Source: Thermoplasmata archaeon
GTDB lineage: Archaea > Thermoplasmatota > Thermoplasmata > Lutacidiplasmatales > UBA184
DNA length: 7,041 nt
Direction of reading: 5' to 3'
NCBI GenBank assembly: GCA_030040755.1
Contig: JASHTC010000162.1
Location: forward strand, 1 to 7,041
A program made the translations under genes and the position numbers. Within the stretch, counting starts at the first letter, position 1. Every line of letters begins with the position of its first letter. The notes below the pieces were generated by a model that did no database searches, was not told where the DNA came from, and saw only the letters and a program-made list of their open reading frames with translations. Shown here in pieces: positions 1 to 5,099 of the stretch.

Positions 1-1730
1 GAGTCATCGACGGTCGGTCGAACGTACCCCCGCGTCTGGGCGAGGCGGGCGAAGGTGGCGAGGGAGTCGACCTCGCCGACGGCCCGCGCGAGCCGGTGGA
101 TCGCCGGGACCGACCGGTCGACTTGGGCGAGGAAACCCTCCCACCCATCGGCCTCGGCCGTCCGGGCGTGGTCCCGCGCCTCCAGGATCCGTTGCTCAAT
201 CGCTTCGAGCTCGTCGGACGAAAACCGCTCGGCCTGGGCCACGGTCTGGCGTCGCCGGAAGTGGGCCGGGACGCGGGCGAGGTGCGGCCGGGTGACCTCG
301 AAGTAGTACCCGAAGACCTGGTTGTAGGCGACCTTCAGGGTCTTGATGCCGGAGGCTCCCTGCTCGGCCCGCTCCAAGGCCGCCAGCTCGGCGAGCGCCG
401 ACTGCTCGGCGGCCTCCCATCGGTCGACCTCGGGGGCATGACCCGGACGGAACAACCCCCCCGCGTCCTCCCGGGCGGGGAGCTCCGCGGGAAGGGCGGA
501 CTCCAACAGCTCGACCAGGTCCCGAGGCGGTTCGAGCTCCCGAGCGATCTCCTGGAGTCGAGGGGGTACCTCCGTCTCCCGAAGCCACCGCGGGATGCGG
601 GCGGCGGCGCGGAGTCCCGCCCGCAGCGCCCCGAGTTCGGGGGGCCGCACGCGTCGGCTGGCCACCCGGGAGGCGATGCGGGCGAGGTCGGCGATCCCCC
701 GGAGGTCCGCACGGAGCTCCTCGAGGGCGGCCCCTCGCTCGATGAGCGAGGCGACGGCATCCTGGCGGTGGCGGATGGCCTCCCCGTCCGCCAGCGGGTT
801 GGTCAGCCAGAAGGAGAGCGTGCGGCGGCCGGAGGCGGTCACGGTCTCGTCCCAGCCCTCCAGCAGGGTCGGCCCCCCCGGGTCGTCCGGGTTCATGGGG
901 CGCCGGATCTCGAGGTGCCGGAGGGTCTTGGCATCCAGGGCGAGGCGCCGCAGGGAGTTCCCTCTCGGGATGAGCGTCAGGTGAGGGAGCAGCCGGGGTT
1001 CGGTCGCTCGGAGGTACGCCGCAAGCCGGCGGTCGACCTCGAGGAGGGCGTCGGGACCGACGAACCCCGAGACGAAACCCGCCGGCAGTTCGGCGACCTC
1101 GACCGGGCTAGGCGCCGCCTCGAGCCGCGCGGCCGGGAATTCCCGGCCCAACGCCCGGGTCAGGGGCGAGGCGCCGGCGTCCGGCGTGGTCCAAAGGATC
1201 TCCCGCGGCTGGAACGGGGCCAGGTCCGAGACGGTCTCCTCCGGTCCCGGCCCGGCCGAGCCTCCGTGGTACCACTCCCCGGTCGTGATATCGACCGCGG
1301 CGTACTCGGTCCGACCCGCTCGCTCCAGCACCGCCGCGAGGAAGTTGTGGTCGGGCCCCCCGAGGATCCGGTCGTCCACGACCGTTCCCGGGGTGACCAC
1401 GCGCGTCACCTCCCGCCGGACGAGCCCCTTCGCGAAGCGGGCGTCCTCCATCTGGTCGCAGATCGCGACCTTGTACCCTTTCCGGATCAGACGGCCGAGG
1501 TAGGTGTCGACCGCGTGATACGGGACCCCGGCCATGGGGGTGCGTACGCCCCGCGCGTCGGCCGAGCGCGCGGTCAAGGTGACGTCGACCTCGCGCGACA
1601 GCAGCCGCGCATCCTCGCCGAACGTCTCGTAGAAGTCCCCGACCCGGAACAGGACGAGGTGGCCCGGATACCGGGCTTTGACCCCCTCGTACTGTTCGAG
1701 CAGCGGCGTCGAGGCGCTGGTCGCGGGCAT
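1..1730 (-). CDS. mutS: DNA mismatch repair protein MutS (3' end outside window)
   Basis: MutS scans DNA for mispairs and small loops and recruits MutL. The 576 residues present read as a bacterial-type MutS. Near residue 33 is FYETF, the Phe-x-Glu motif that stacks on the mismatch; MAGVPYHAVDTYLGRLI and YKVAICDQMED follow in the recognition domain. A connector domain (AAVDITTGEW) and the lever/clamp region come next, with YNQVFGYYFEVT and RRQTVAQAERF. The frame reaches base 1 at the short segment (RGYVRPTVDD) that normally precedes the Walker A loop, so the ATPase and dimerisation parts are off the window and I cannot judge whether they are intact. The ATG at 1730 gives the usual N-terminal length. 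There is no Shine-Dalgarno, and a TATA-like TTATAA lies about 29 bases upstream, so the transcript is probably leaderless or nearly so. MutS is patchy in archaea and usually thought to be acquired from bacteria (family knowledge). Whether mutL follows is not visible. Confidence 0.95.
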   Translation of the reverse strand, partial: MPATSASTPLLEQYEGVKARYPGHLVLFRVGDFYETFGEDARLLSREVDVTLTARSADARGVRTPMAGVPYHAVDTYLGRLIRKGYKVAICDQMEDARFAKGLVRREVTRVVTPGTVVDDRILGGPDHNFLAAVLERAGRTEYAAVDITTGEWYHGGSAGPGPEETVSDLAPFQPREILWTTPDAGASPLTRALGREFPAARLEAAPSPVEVAELPAGFVSGFVGPDALLEVDRRLAAYLRATEPRLLPHLTLIPRGNSLRRLALDAKTLRHLEIRRPMNPDDPGGPTLLEGWDETVTASGRRTLSFWLTNPLADGEAIRHRQDAVASLIERGAALEELRADLRGIADLARIASRVASRRVRPPELGALRAGLRAAARIPRWLRETEVPPRLQEIARELEPPRDLVELLESALPAELPAREDAGGLFRPGHAPEVDRWEAAEQSALAELAALERAEQGASGIKTLKVAYNQVFGYYFEVTRPHLARVPAHFRRRQTVAQAERFSSDELEAIEQRILEARDHARTAEADGWEGFLAQVDRSVPAIHRLARAVGEVDSLATFARLAQTRGYVRPTVDD

Positions 1731-1756
1731 GGGGGTCGTCGCGAGCGGGACTCGGC

Positions 1757-1762
1757 TTATAA
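1757..1762 (-). promoter_or_regulatory. TATA-like box for mutS
   Basis: On the minus strand the context reads GTGATTATAAGCC. The AT hexamer is isolated in GC-rich DNA and centred about 29 bases before the mutS ATG at 1730. This places the expected start site within a few bases of the start codon. It is back to back with the methyltransferase promoter. Inferred from position and composition only. Confidence 0.55.
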
Positions 1763-1782
1763 TCACGCCGGCGGCGCGAGGG

Positions 1783-1788
1783 TTTATT
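1783..1788 (+). promoter_or_regulatory. TATA-like box for the methyltransferase gene
   Basis: TTTATT in the context GAGGGTTTATTC is centred 26-27 bases before the GTG at 1812. That is the spacing expected between an archaeal TATA box and a start site. The same 12-base string precedes tRNA-Ser on the other strand at matching spacing, which supports both as promoters. Confidence 0.6.
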
Positions 1789-1811
1789 CCCACCGGCCAC
1801 TGCGCGGGTCC

Positions 1812-2558
1812 GTGGGCGACTCGCACCGGATGTACCGCGAGCTGGCCCGGTACTACGACGTCGTCTACGGGGGCAAGGACTACGCGAAGGAGGCGGCGTT
1901 CTTTTCGCGTCTCGCCCGAAGGTATGGACGCTCGGGGGGACGACGTTGGCTGGATGTCGCGTGCGGTACGGGTCGCCACCTCGAGCATCTCCGGGTGCGC
2001 TGGCAGGTCGTGGGGCTCGACGCGAGCCCGGAGATGCTTCGGGAGGCGCGGCGTCGCCTCCCGCGGGTCCGACTCGTCCGCGCGGACATGCGGGACTTCG
2101 ACTTGGGTGCCGAGTTCGACGTCCTCAGTTGCCTGTTCAGTGCCATCGGCCACCTCCGGACCGAAGCGGACCTGCGCCGCACGTTCCGCTCGTTCGCCCG
2201 TCATCTTCGGCCAGGGGGCGTTCTTCTCCTCGAGCCGTTCCTCGACCCGCGACGGGTGAAGGTCGGGCCGACGGGCGAGCATCTCAGCATGTCGGCCCGG
2301 ACGGAAGGCCCGGTCAAGGTGGCGCGCGCCGCTCGGTCGGTGATGCGGGGCCCGTTCCTCCGCATCGAGTACGCCTACCTGATCGCCGAACCGGGCCGGG
2401 GGTTCGTCCGCGTGGACGACCTCGAGGAGTCCCGCCTGGTGCCGCCCCGACGACTGGTGAGGCTCCTCCGGGATGCGGGCCTCCGGCCGCGCGTGCTGCC
2501 CTCCCCCCATTTCCCGGACCGCGGGATCATCGTCGCCACGGCCCCCGGAGAGCGCTGA
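1812..2558 (+). CDS. Class I SAM-dependent methyltransferase
   Basis: A 248-residue Rossmann-fold methyltransferase with an unidentified acceptor substrate. Motif I is LDVACGTG (about residues 47-54, the glycine-rich SAM loop). The acidic residue that binds the ribose is in VVGLDAS (Asp70). ADMRDF (from about residue 91) fits the adenine-contact loop, and EFDVLSCLF and GGVLLLEP follow as later strands. The N-terminal YRELARYYDVVY resembles small-molecule methyltransferases such as the amino-sugar N,N-dimethyltransferase group, but that does not identify the substrate. No membrane segment or signal peptide is seen. I chose the GTG at 1812 because the TATA-like box lies 26-27 bases upstream and no Shine-Dalgarno is present. 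An in-frame ATG at 1830 would remove six residues and matches where many relatives begin, so it remains possible. The gene is divergent from mutS. Its stop codon lies within the 3' end of the convergent tRNA-Ser gene. Confidence 0.88.
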   Translation: MGDSHRMYRELARYYDVVYGGKDYAKEAAFFSRLARRYGRSGGRRWLDVACGTGRHLEHLRVRWQVVGLDASPEMLREARRRLPRVRLVRADMRDFDLGAEFDVLSCLFSAIGHLRTEADLRRTFRSFARHLRPGGVLLLEPFLDPRRVKVGPTGEHLSMSARTEGPVKVARAARSVMRGPFLRIEYAYLIAEPGRGFVRVDDLEESRLVPPRRLVRLLRDAGLRPRVLPSPHFPDRGIIVATAPGER

Positions 2559-2635
2559 GGGGGAGATTCGAACTCCCGTGGGGAAACCCCACCAGTTTTC
2601 AAGACTGGCGCCTTGCCGGGCTAGGCTACCTCAGC
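2553..2635 (-). tRNA. tRNA-Ser (anticodon TGA)
   Basis: A complete class II tRNA of 83 bases including the discriminator. The acceptor stem GCTGAGG/CCTCAGC pairs fully. The D-arm has GCCT/AGGC, the anticodon stem is CCAGT/ACTGG around the loop CTTGAAA, a long variable arm GGGG-TTT-CCCC follows, and the T-arm is GGGAG-TTCGAAT-CTCCC. Anticodon TGA reads UCA and other UCN codons. The long variable arm and G at position 73 are serine identity features. No CCA is encoded and there is no intron. The last six bases overlap the methyltransferase stop region on the other strand. A TATA-like box lies 27-28 bases before the mature 5' end. Confidence 0.97.
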
Positions 2636-2659
2636 ACGCCGTCGAGCGTGGCGAGCGCG

Positions 2660-2665
2660 AATAAA
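2660..2665 (-). promoter_or_regulatory. TATA-like box for tRNA-Ser
   Basis: Read on the minus strand, TTTATT within GAGGGTTTATTC is centred 27-28 bases before the tRNA-Ser 5' end at 2635. Transcription would start at or next to the mature end. It lies in the 60-base gap between the two tRNA genes, so tRNA-Ser probably has its own promoter rather than depending on tRNA-Gly. Confidence 0.6.
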
Positions 2666-2669
2666 CCCT

Positions 2670-2689
2670 CCCCCGGTGGCCCGCGGGGG
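2670..2689. other. Short GC-only hairpin between the tRNA genes
   Basis: CCCCCG at 2670-2675 pairs with CGGGGG at 2684-2689 around an eight-base loop. On the minus strand it would sit in the tRNA-Gly 3' trailer, just before the T-containing tRNA-Ser promoter. It could stop or mark the tRNA-Gly transcript, but a six-pair G/C stem is easily found by chance in DNA of this composition. Confidence 0.25.
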
Positions 2690-2695
2690 TCCGAG

Positions 2696-2796
2696 TGCAG
2701 GTGCCGGGAGCCTCGCGGGGGATCGGTGAGGTCCGCCGTTTCGAACCCGGGCGGGCAGCTTGGAGGGCTGCCATCCTACCACTAGATTACACCTGC
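2696..2796 (-). tRNA. tRNA-Gly (anticodon TCC) with a T-loop intron
   Basis: The acceptor stem is GCAGGTG/CACCTGC with A at position 73. The D-arm is ATCT-AGTGGTA-GGAT. The anticodon stem GCAGC/GCTGC holds the loop CCTCCAA, giving anticodon TCC (reads GGA/GGN). A four-base variable loop follows, then T-stem CCGGG. The 3' T-stem strand CCCGG appears only after a 30-base insertion inside the T-loop. Removing 2710-2739 gives the standard loop TTCGAAT and a normal 71-base tRNA. No CCA is encoded. The 5' end lies 40 bases after the Cgi121 stop codon. I see no clear TATA box at the usual distance (around 2823), so co-transcription with the upstream gene is likely. A search that does not allow non-anticodon introns could miss or misplace this gene. 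Confidence 0.93.
2710..2739 (-). other. tRNA-Gly intron at position 59/60 with bulge-helix-bulge
   Basis: This 30-base archaeal tRNA intron would be removed by the splicing endonuclease. The flanks fold as the expected motif. The outer helix is the T-stem CCGGG/CCCGG. The central four-pair helix is TTCG with CGAG (one G-T pair). The two three-base bulges are AAA (5' site) and GCT (3' site). The inner intron helix is CGGCGG with CCCCCG, with one C-C mismatch. Cutting after the second base of each bulge gives AA^A and GC^T, exactly these ends, and restores T-loop TTCGAAT. Introns outside the canonical 37/38 site are best known from Crenarchaeota and some nanosized archaea. Confidence 0.88.
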
Positions 2797-2836
2797 AGGG
2801 ACTCCCGTGGACCGGGGCGCGAACCGGCTTCCGTGT

Positions 2837-3403
2837 CTAATGCTTTGGGGTGCTGCTGTGCCCCGCCGGCGCGGAGAGGTCGACGAGAGCGACCCGTTCG
2901 AGCACGAGCCCCTCCCAGGCGCTGCGGGGAACGCTGGCGCGTTCGACGGGAGTGATCCCCAGGCGGTCGAGCACCTCCTCGTCGACCGGTCGGGGGTACG
3001 ACCCGGGGGACGACTCGAGGTGCAGCCGCACGATCAGCTCCGCGGGGTCGAGGGGGCGCTCGGCGACCACGACCATCTCGGTCGTCGAGTCGGAAACCCC
3101 GACCTTCGCGAGCGCCCGAGGGAGCTGGTCGTCGCCGGCCACGTAGAGGGCGTACTCCGCCCCCCGGTCGCGCAGGCGGGGCTCCCCGCGGCCCCGCGAC
3201 CGGCCGAGGTGCGCCCAGGCGGAGAGGAGGTGTCGTTCCCCCGCGACCGACCGCGCGTCGAACACGGCGACCAGGCTCGCGGACTCCTGGGACGCGGCCC
3301 GGAGGGTCGCCACGAGCTCGCCGGTGGCCGGAGTCCCCGGCGCGGGTCGACGGGCGCCGGCGACCTGCAGCGTGCGCTCGCTCGGCGGGGGAAGGGGCGG
3401 CAT
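2837..3403 (-). CDS. cgi121: KEOPS complex subunit Cgi121
   Basis: Cgi121 (human TPRKB) binds the Bud32 kinase in KEOPS, the complex that installs N6-threonylcarbamoyl on A37 of ANN-reading tRNAs, and helps hold the tRNA 3' end. The 188-residue product shows the family pattern. A hydrophobic strand LVAVFDAR leads to GERHLLSAW, then AEYALYVAGDDQLPRALAKVGV (the conserved glutamate, tyrosine and glycine stretch), then the strand EMVVVAE. The C-terminal part continues beyond the usual core with an acidic helix (PVDEEVLDRLGI). I prefer the ATG at 3403 because GGAG lies eight bases before it. A GTG at 3412, three codons earlier, overlaps the hydrolase stop as GTGA. Either choice implies translational coupling to the upstream gene. 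tRNA-Gly follows 40 bases downstream. Family assignment is from motif recognition, without a search. Confidence 0.82.
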   Translation of the reverse strand: MPPLPPPSERTLQVAGARRPAPGTPATGELVATLRAASQESASLVAVFDARSVAGERHLLSAWAHLGRSRGRGEPRLRDRGAEYALYVAGDDQLPRALAKVGVSDSTTEMVVVAERPLDPAELIVRLHLESSPGSYPRPVDEEVLDRLGITPVERASVPRSAWEGLVLERVALVDLSAPAGHSSTPKH

Positions 3404-3408
3404 CCCTC

Positions 3409-4020
3409 TCACTCCCGCAGAAAGGCGAGGAACTCGTCCTTGGTCCGCGGCTTGAGCGTATAGTTCTCCCGCTTCTCCCGCCCGATCGTCGACGTGGGGG
3501 TCACCCCGTAGTCATGGCCCGGCAGGACGACCAGGGCATCGTCGAGCGAGACCACCCGGTGGAGCAAGCTGTCCCACATCTCGGCCGGGTCCCCGCCGGG
3601 GAGGTCGGTCCGGCCGCACTCCCCCACGAACAGGGTGTCACCCGTGGCGACGTTCCCTTCGAAAATGTAGAGGACGCTGTCCTTGGTGTGCCCCGGGGTG
3701 TGCTTCACCTGGAACCGGAGGGGACCGCTCTTGAACTCGTCCCCGTCGTCGACCGAGACGTCCTGCTTCAGCGGGGCGACCCGGTGGGCGAGCACCTTGG
3801 CCCCGGTCCGCTCCCGGACGTCCTGGTTGCCGGCGCAGTGGTCCGGGTGGCTGTGGGTGTTCAGGATGTAGCGCACCTTTACTCGCTTGGCGTCGATGGC
3901 CGCCAGGACCGGGTCGATCCCGTAGGACGGGTCGATCACGACGCCGTCCCCACCCTCCCGGTCCGCGACGAGGTACGTGAAGTTCAGGTACGGTCCGATG
4001 CGAAACTGGTCGATGAACAC
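3409..4020 (-). CDS. MBL-fold metallo-hydrolase (glyoxalase II / persulfide dioxygenase group)
   Basis: A 203-residue cytoplasmic metallo-beta-lactamase-fold enzyme. The metal ligands are present: THSHPDH (His56, His58, Asp60, His61), HTPGHT (His111), GDTLF (Asp128) and PGHDYG (His169). The stretch GECGRTDLPGG followed by EMWDSL resembles the ETHE1-like persulfide dioxygenases, which oxidise sulfane sulfur using one iron. The same scaffold also serves hydroxyacylglutathione hydrolases with two zincs, and I cannot separate these by eye. There is no fused rhodanese domain. The start is the GTG at 4020, which begins the typical edge strand (MFIDQFRIGPYLNFTYLV). It lies 21 bases after the upstream stop, without a Shine-Dalgarno. 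CAAATAG at 4042-4048 could be a promoter for it. The stop overlaps the upstream GTG option of cgi121, so the two are co-transcribed. Confidence 0.92.
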   Translation of the reverse strand: MFIDQFRIGPYLNFTYLVADREGGDGVVIDPSYGIDPVLAAIDAKRVKVRYILNTHSHPDHCAGNQDVRERTGAKVLAHRVAPLKQDVSVDDGDEFKSGPLRFQVKHTPGHTKDSVLYIFEGNVATGDTLFVGECGRTDLPGGDPAEMWDSLLHRVVSLDDALVVLPGHDYGVTPTSTIGREKRENYTLKPRTKDEFLAFLRE

Positions 4021-4041
4021 GGCCCGGTCGAGAGGAGGCGG

Positions 4042-4048
4042 CTATTTG
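4042..4048 (-). promoter_or_regulatory. Possible TATA-like box overlapping the upstream stop codon
   Basis: Read on the minus strand, CAAATAG includes the TAG stop of the 307-residue gene. It is centred about 25 bases before the GTG at 4020. It could give the hydrolase and cgi121 a leaderless transcript of their own. It is a weak match, and the gene could equally be read through from upstream. Confidence 0.3.
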
Positions 4049-4965
4049 AGGCTGAACGCCGGGGCTTCGTTGGCGGACGGCGCCGGGAGGGCCCGGCGTC
4101 CCGTGACCGCGTCGAGCACCACCCGACCCTCGTGGCCCTCCGCGTACCAGTGGGGGAGGTAGACGAGCTGGAGGGGTCCCAGCCGGATATCGTCCGAGGC
4201 GGGGGGAACCCGCCGGGTCTCGATGACGAGGGCCCCTCCGTGCTGCTCGGTATGGTCGACGCTCACGACATGGTACCGTCGGATGGCCTCCATCGCGATC
4301 CCCGCGGCCTCCTGGGCCCCGATCTCCGGGGCGATGAACTGGTGCGGCACGTCCAGCTCGGCCACCAGTTCGCGGTCCCCCTCCTCCCAGACCTCGGCCC
4401 GCCGGGAGACGGCGTGGACCGCCACGGTCCGGTCCAGCATCGTCCCGCGGATTCCCGCGGGGGAGGCGGGCCGGACCCGATACGGGGCGACGTAGTACGG
4501 GACGAGACGGAGCGTGAAGCGCGGGCCGTCCACCCCGGCCAGGACCTCGGCCTCGGCGCGCCCGACCCGGGGTCGCACGATTCGGGCGCCCTCCGGGAGC
4601 AGGACGAACGGGGTGTCCATCCCTCCGTCCGGCTCCGGCTCGCCGGCGCCGAGCACCGCGGGAAGGAGCAGTTCCCCGAGCGCGGGACCCAGCGTCGATG
4701 GGTCGAGCACCTCGATGCCGCGGTCCCCCGCGACCCCGCGTGCCGCCGGTCCGGGGTCGTCATCGTAGACGAGGATCCGATGGATGGAGTCGGGGGGGAA
4801 CAGGTTCTCGACCTCGAGGGGCGACCGGGATGCCGGAGCGATGACGACCGCCCGGCGGTCCCGGAGTCGGGCCGCGAGCGTGACGTCCGCCCGGTGGTCC
4901 ACCCGGTAGCCGGCCGCGGTGAGGAGCCGCACGAGGATCGACGAAGTCGCGGGGACATGCGGCAC
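4042..4965 (-). CDS. Uncharacterised 307-residue protein
   Basis: I do not recognise this protein. It appears to have two parts. Residues 1 to about 110 alternate helices and strands (ILVRLLTAAGYRV, RRAVVIAPA, HRILVYDDD, GIEVLDPSTL, LGELLLPAV). The order loosely recalls PD-(D/E)XK nuclease-like folds, but I cannot point to a convincing catalytic D...E-x-K set, so nuclease activity should not be assumed. The remainder is rich in strands. It contains two similar stretches, RLVPYYVAPYRVR and QLVYLPHWYAEGHEGRV, each with a hydrophobic-Pro-aromatic core; the second leads into VVLDAVTGRR. This suggests an internal duplication. No signal peptide, transmembrane helix or cysteine cluster is seen. The GTG at 4965 was chosen because GATATG is centred 27 bases upstream and no Shine-Dalgarno exists. 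The gene heads the tandem hydrolase-cgi121 group and is divergent from cdc48. Reality as a gene is supported by that promoter spacing and the protein-like composition. Confidence 0.75.
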   Translation of the reverse strand: MPHVPATSSILVRLLTAAGYRVDHRADVTLAARLRDRRAVVIAPASRSPLEVENLFPPDSIHRILVYDDDPGPAARGVAGDRGIEVLDPSTLGPALGELLLPAVLGAGEPEPDGGMDTPFVLLPEGARIVRPRVGRAEAEVLAGVDGPRFTLRLVPYYVAPYRVRPASPAGIRGTMLDRTVAVHAVSRRAEVWEEGDRELVAELDVPHQFIAPEIGAQEAAGIAMEAIRRYHVVSVDHTEQHGGALVIETRRVPPASDDIRLGPLQLVYLPHWYAEGHEGRVVLDAVTGRRALPAPSANEAPAFSLK

Positions 4966-4988
4966 GGCCCGCTCGACGCGGGCCGCTC

Positions 4989-4994
4989 CATATC
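4989..4994 (-). promoter_or_regulatory. TATA-like box for the 307-residue gene
   Basis: GATATG on the minus strand, in the context AAGCAAGATATGG with a purine-rich upstream flank that fits a BRE. Its centre is 27 bases before the GTG at 4965, consistent with leaderless initiation at that codon. It shares the 134-base divergent region with the cdc48 promoter. Confidence 0.5.
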
Positions 4995-5068
4995 TTGCTT
5001 CCGTTCGTGAGGACGGCCTCGCGAGCGGCCGGCTCCTCTCCTCGAGTGTGGTGGGTGTAACGGCAACC

Positions 5069-5073
5069 TTTTA
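5069..5073 (+). promoter_or_regulatory. TATA-like box for cdc48
   Basis: TTTTA in the context AACCTTTTACCC is centred about 29 bases before the ATG at 5100. The bases between are GC-rich and lack a Shine-Dalgarno, so the transcript probably has almost no leader. The match to a TATA consensus is only moderate. Confidence 0.45.
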
Positions 5074-5099
5074 CCCGACCGAGCGTCCAAACGCCGTCG

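Noticed and set aside
96..1811. Long open frame on the plus strand running into the methyltransferase, seemingly an 820-residue protein
   Set aside because: It is antisense to mutS, rich in Arg, Gly, Pro and Glu with no recognisable domain, and stays open because of high GC. The methyltransferase begins near 1812-1830 behind its own TATA-like box.
2710..2739. Reading the tRNA-Gly insertion as decay of a pseudogene
   Set aside because: All stems pair fully, the spliced T-loop is canonical and the flanks form a proper bulge-helix-bulge, so an intron explains it better.
3514..5010. 498-codon open frame on the plus strand opposite the hydrolase and the 307-residue gene
   Set aside because: The hydrolase has all its metal-binding motifs on the minus strand, and the plus-strand product has none of any family.
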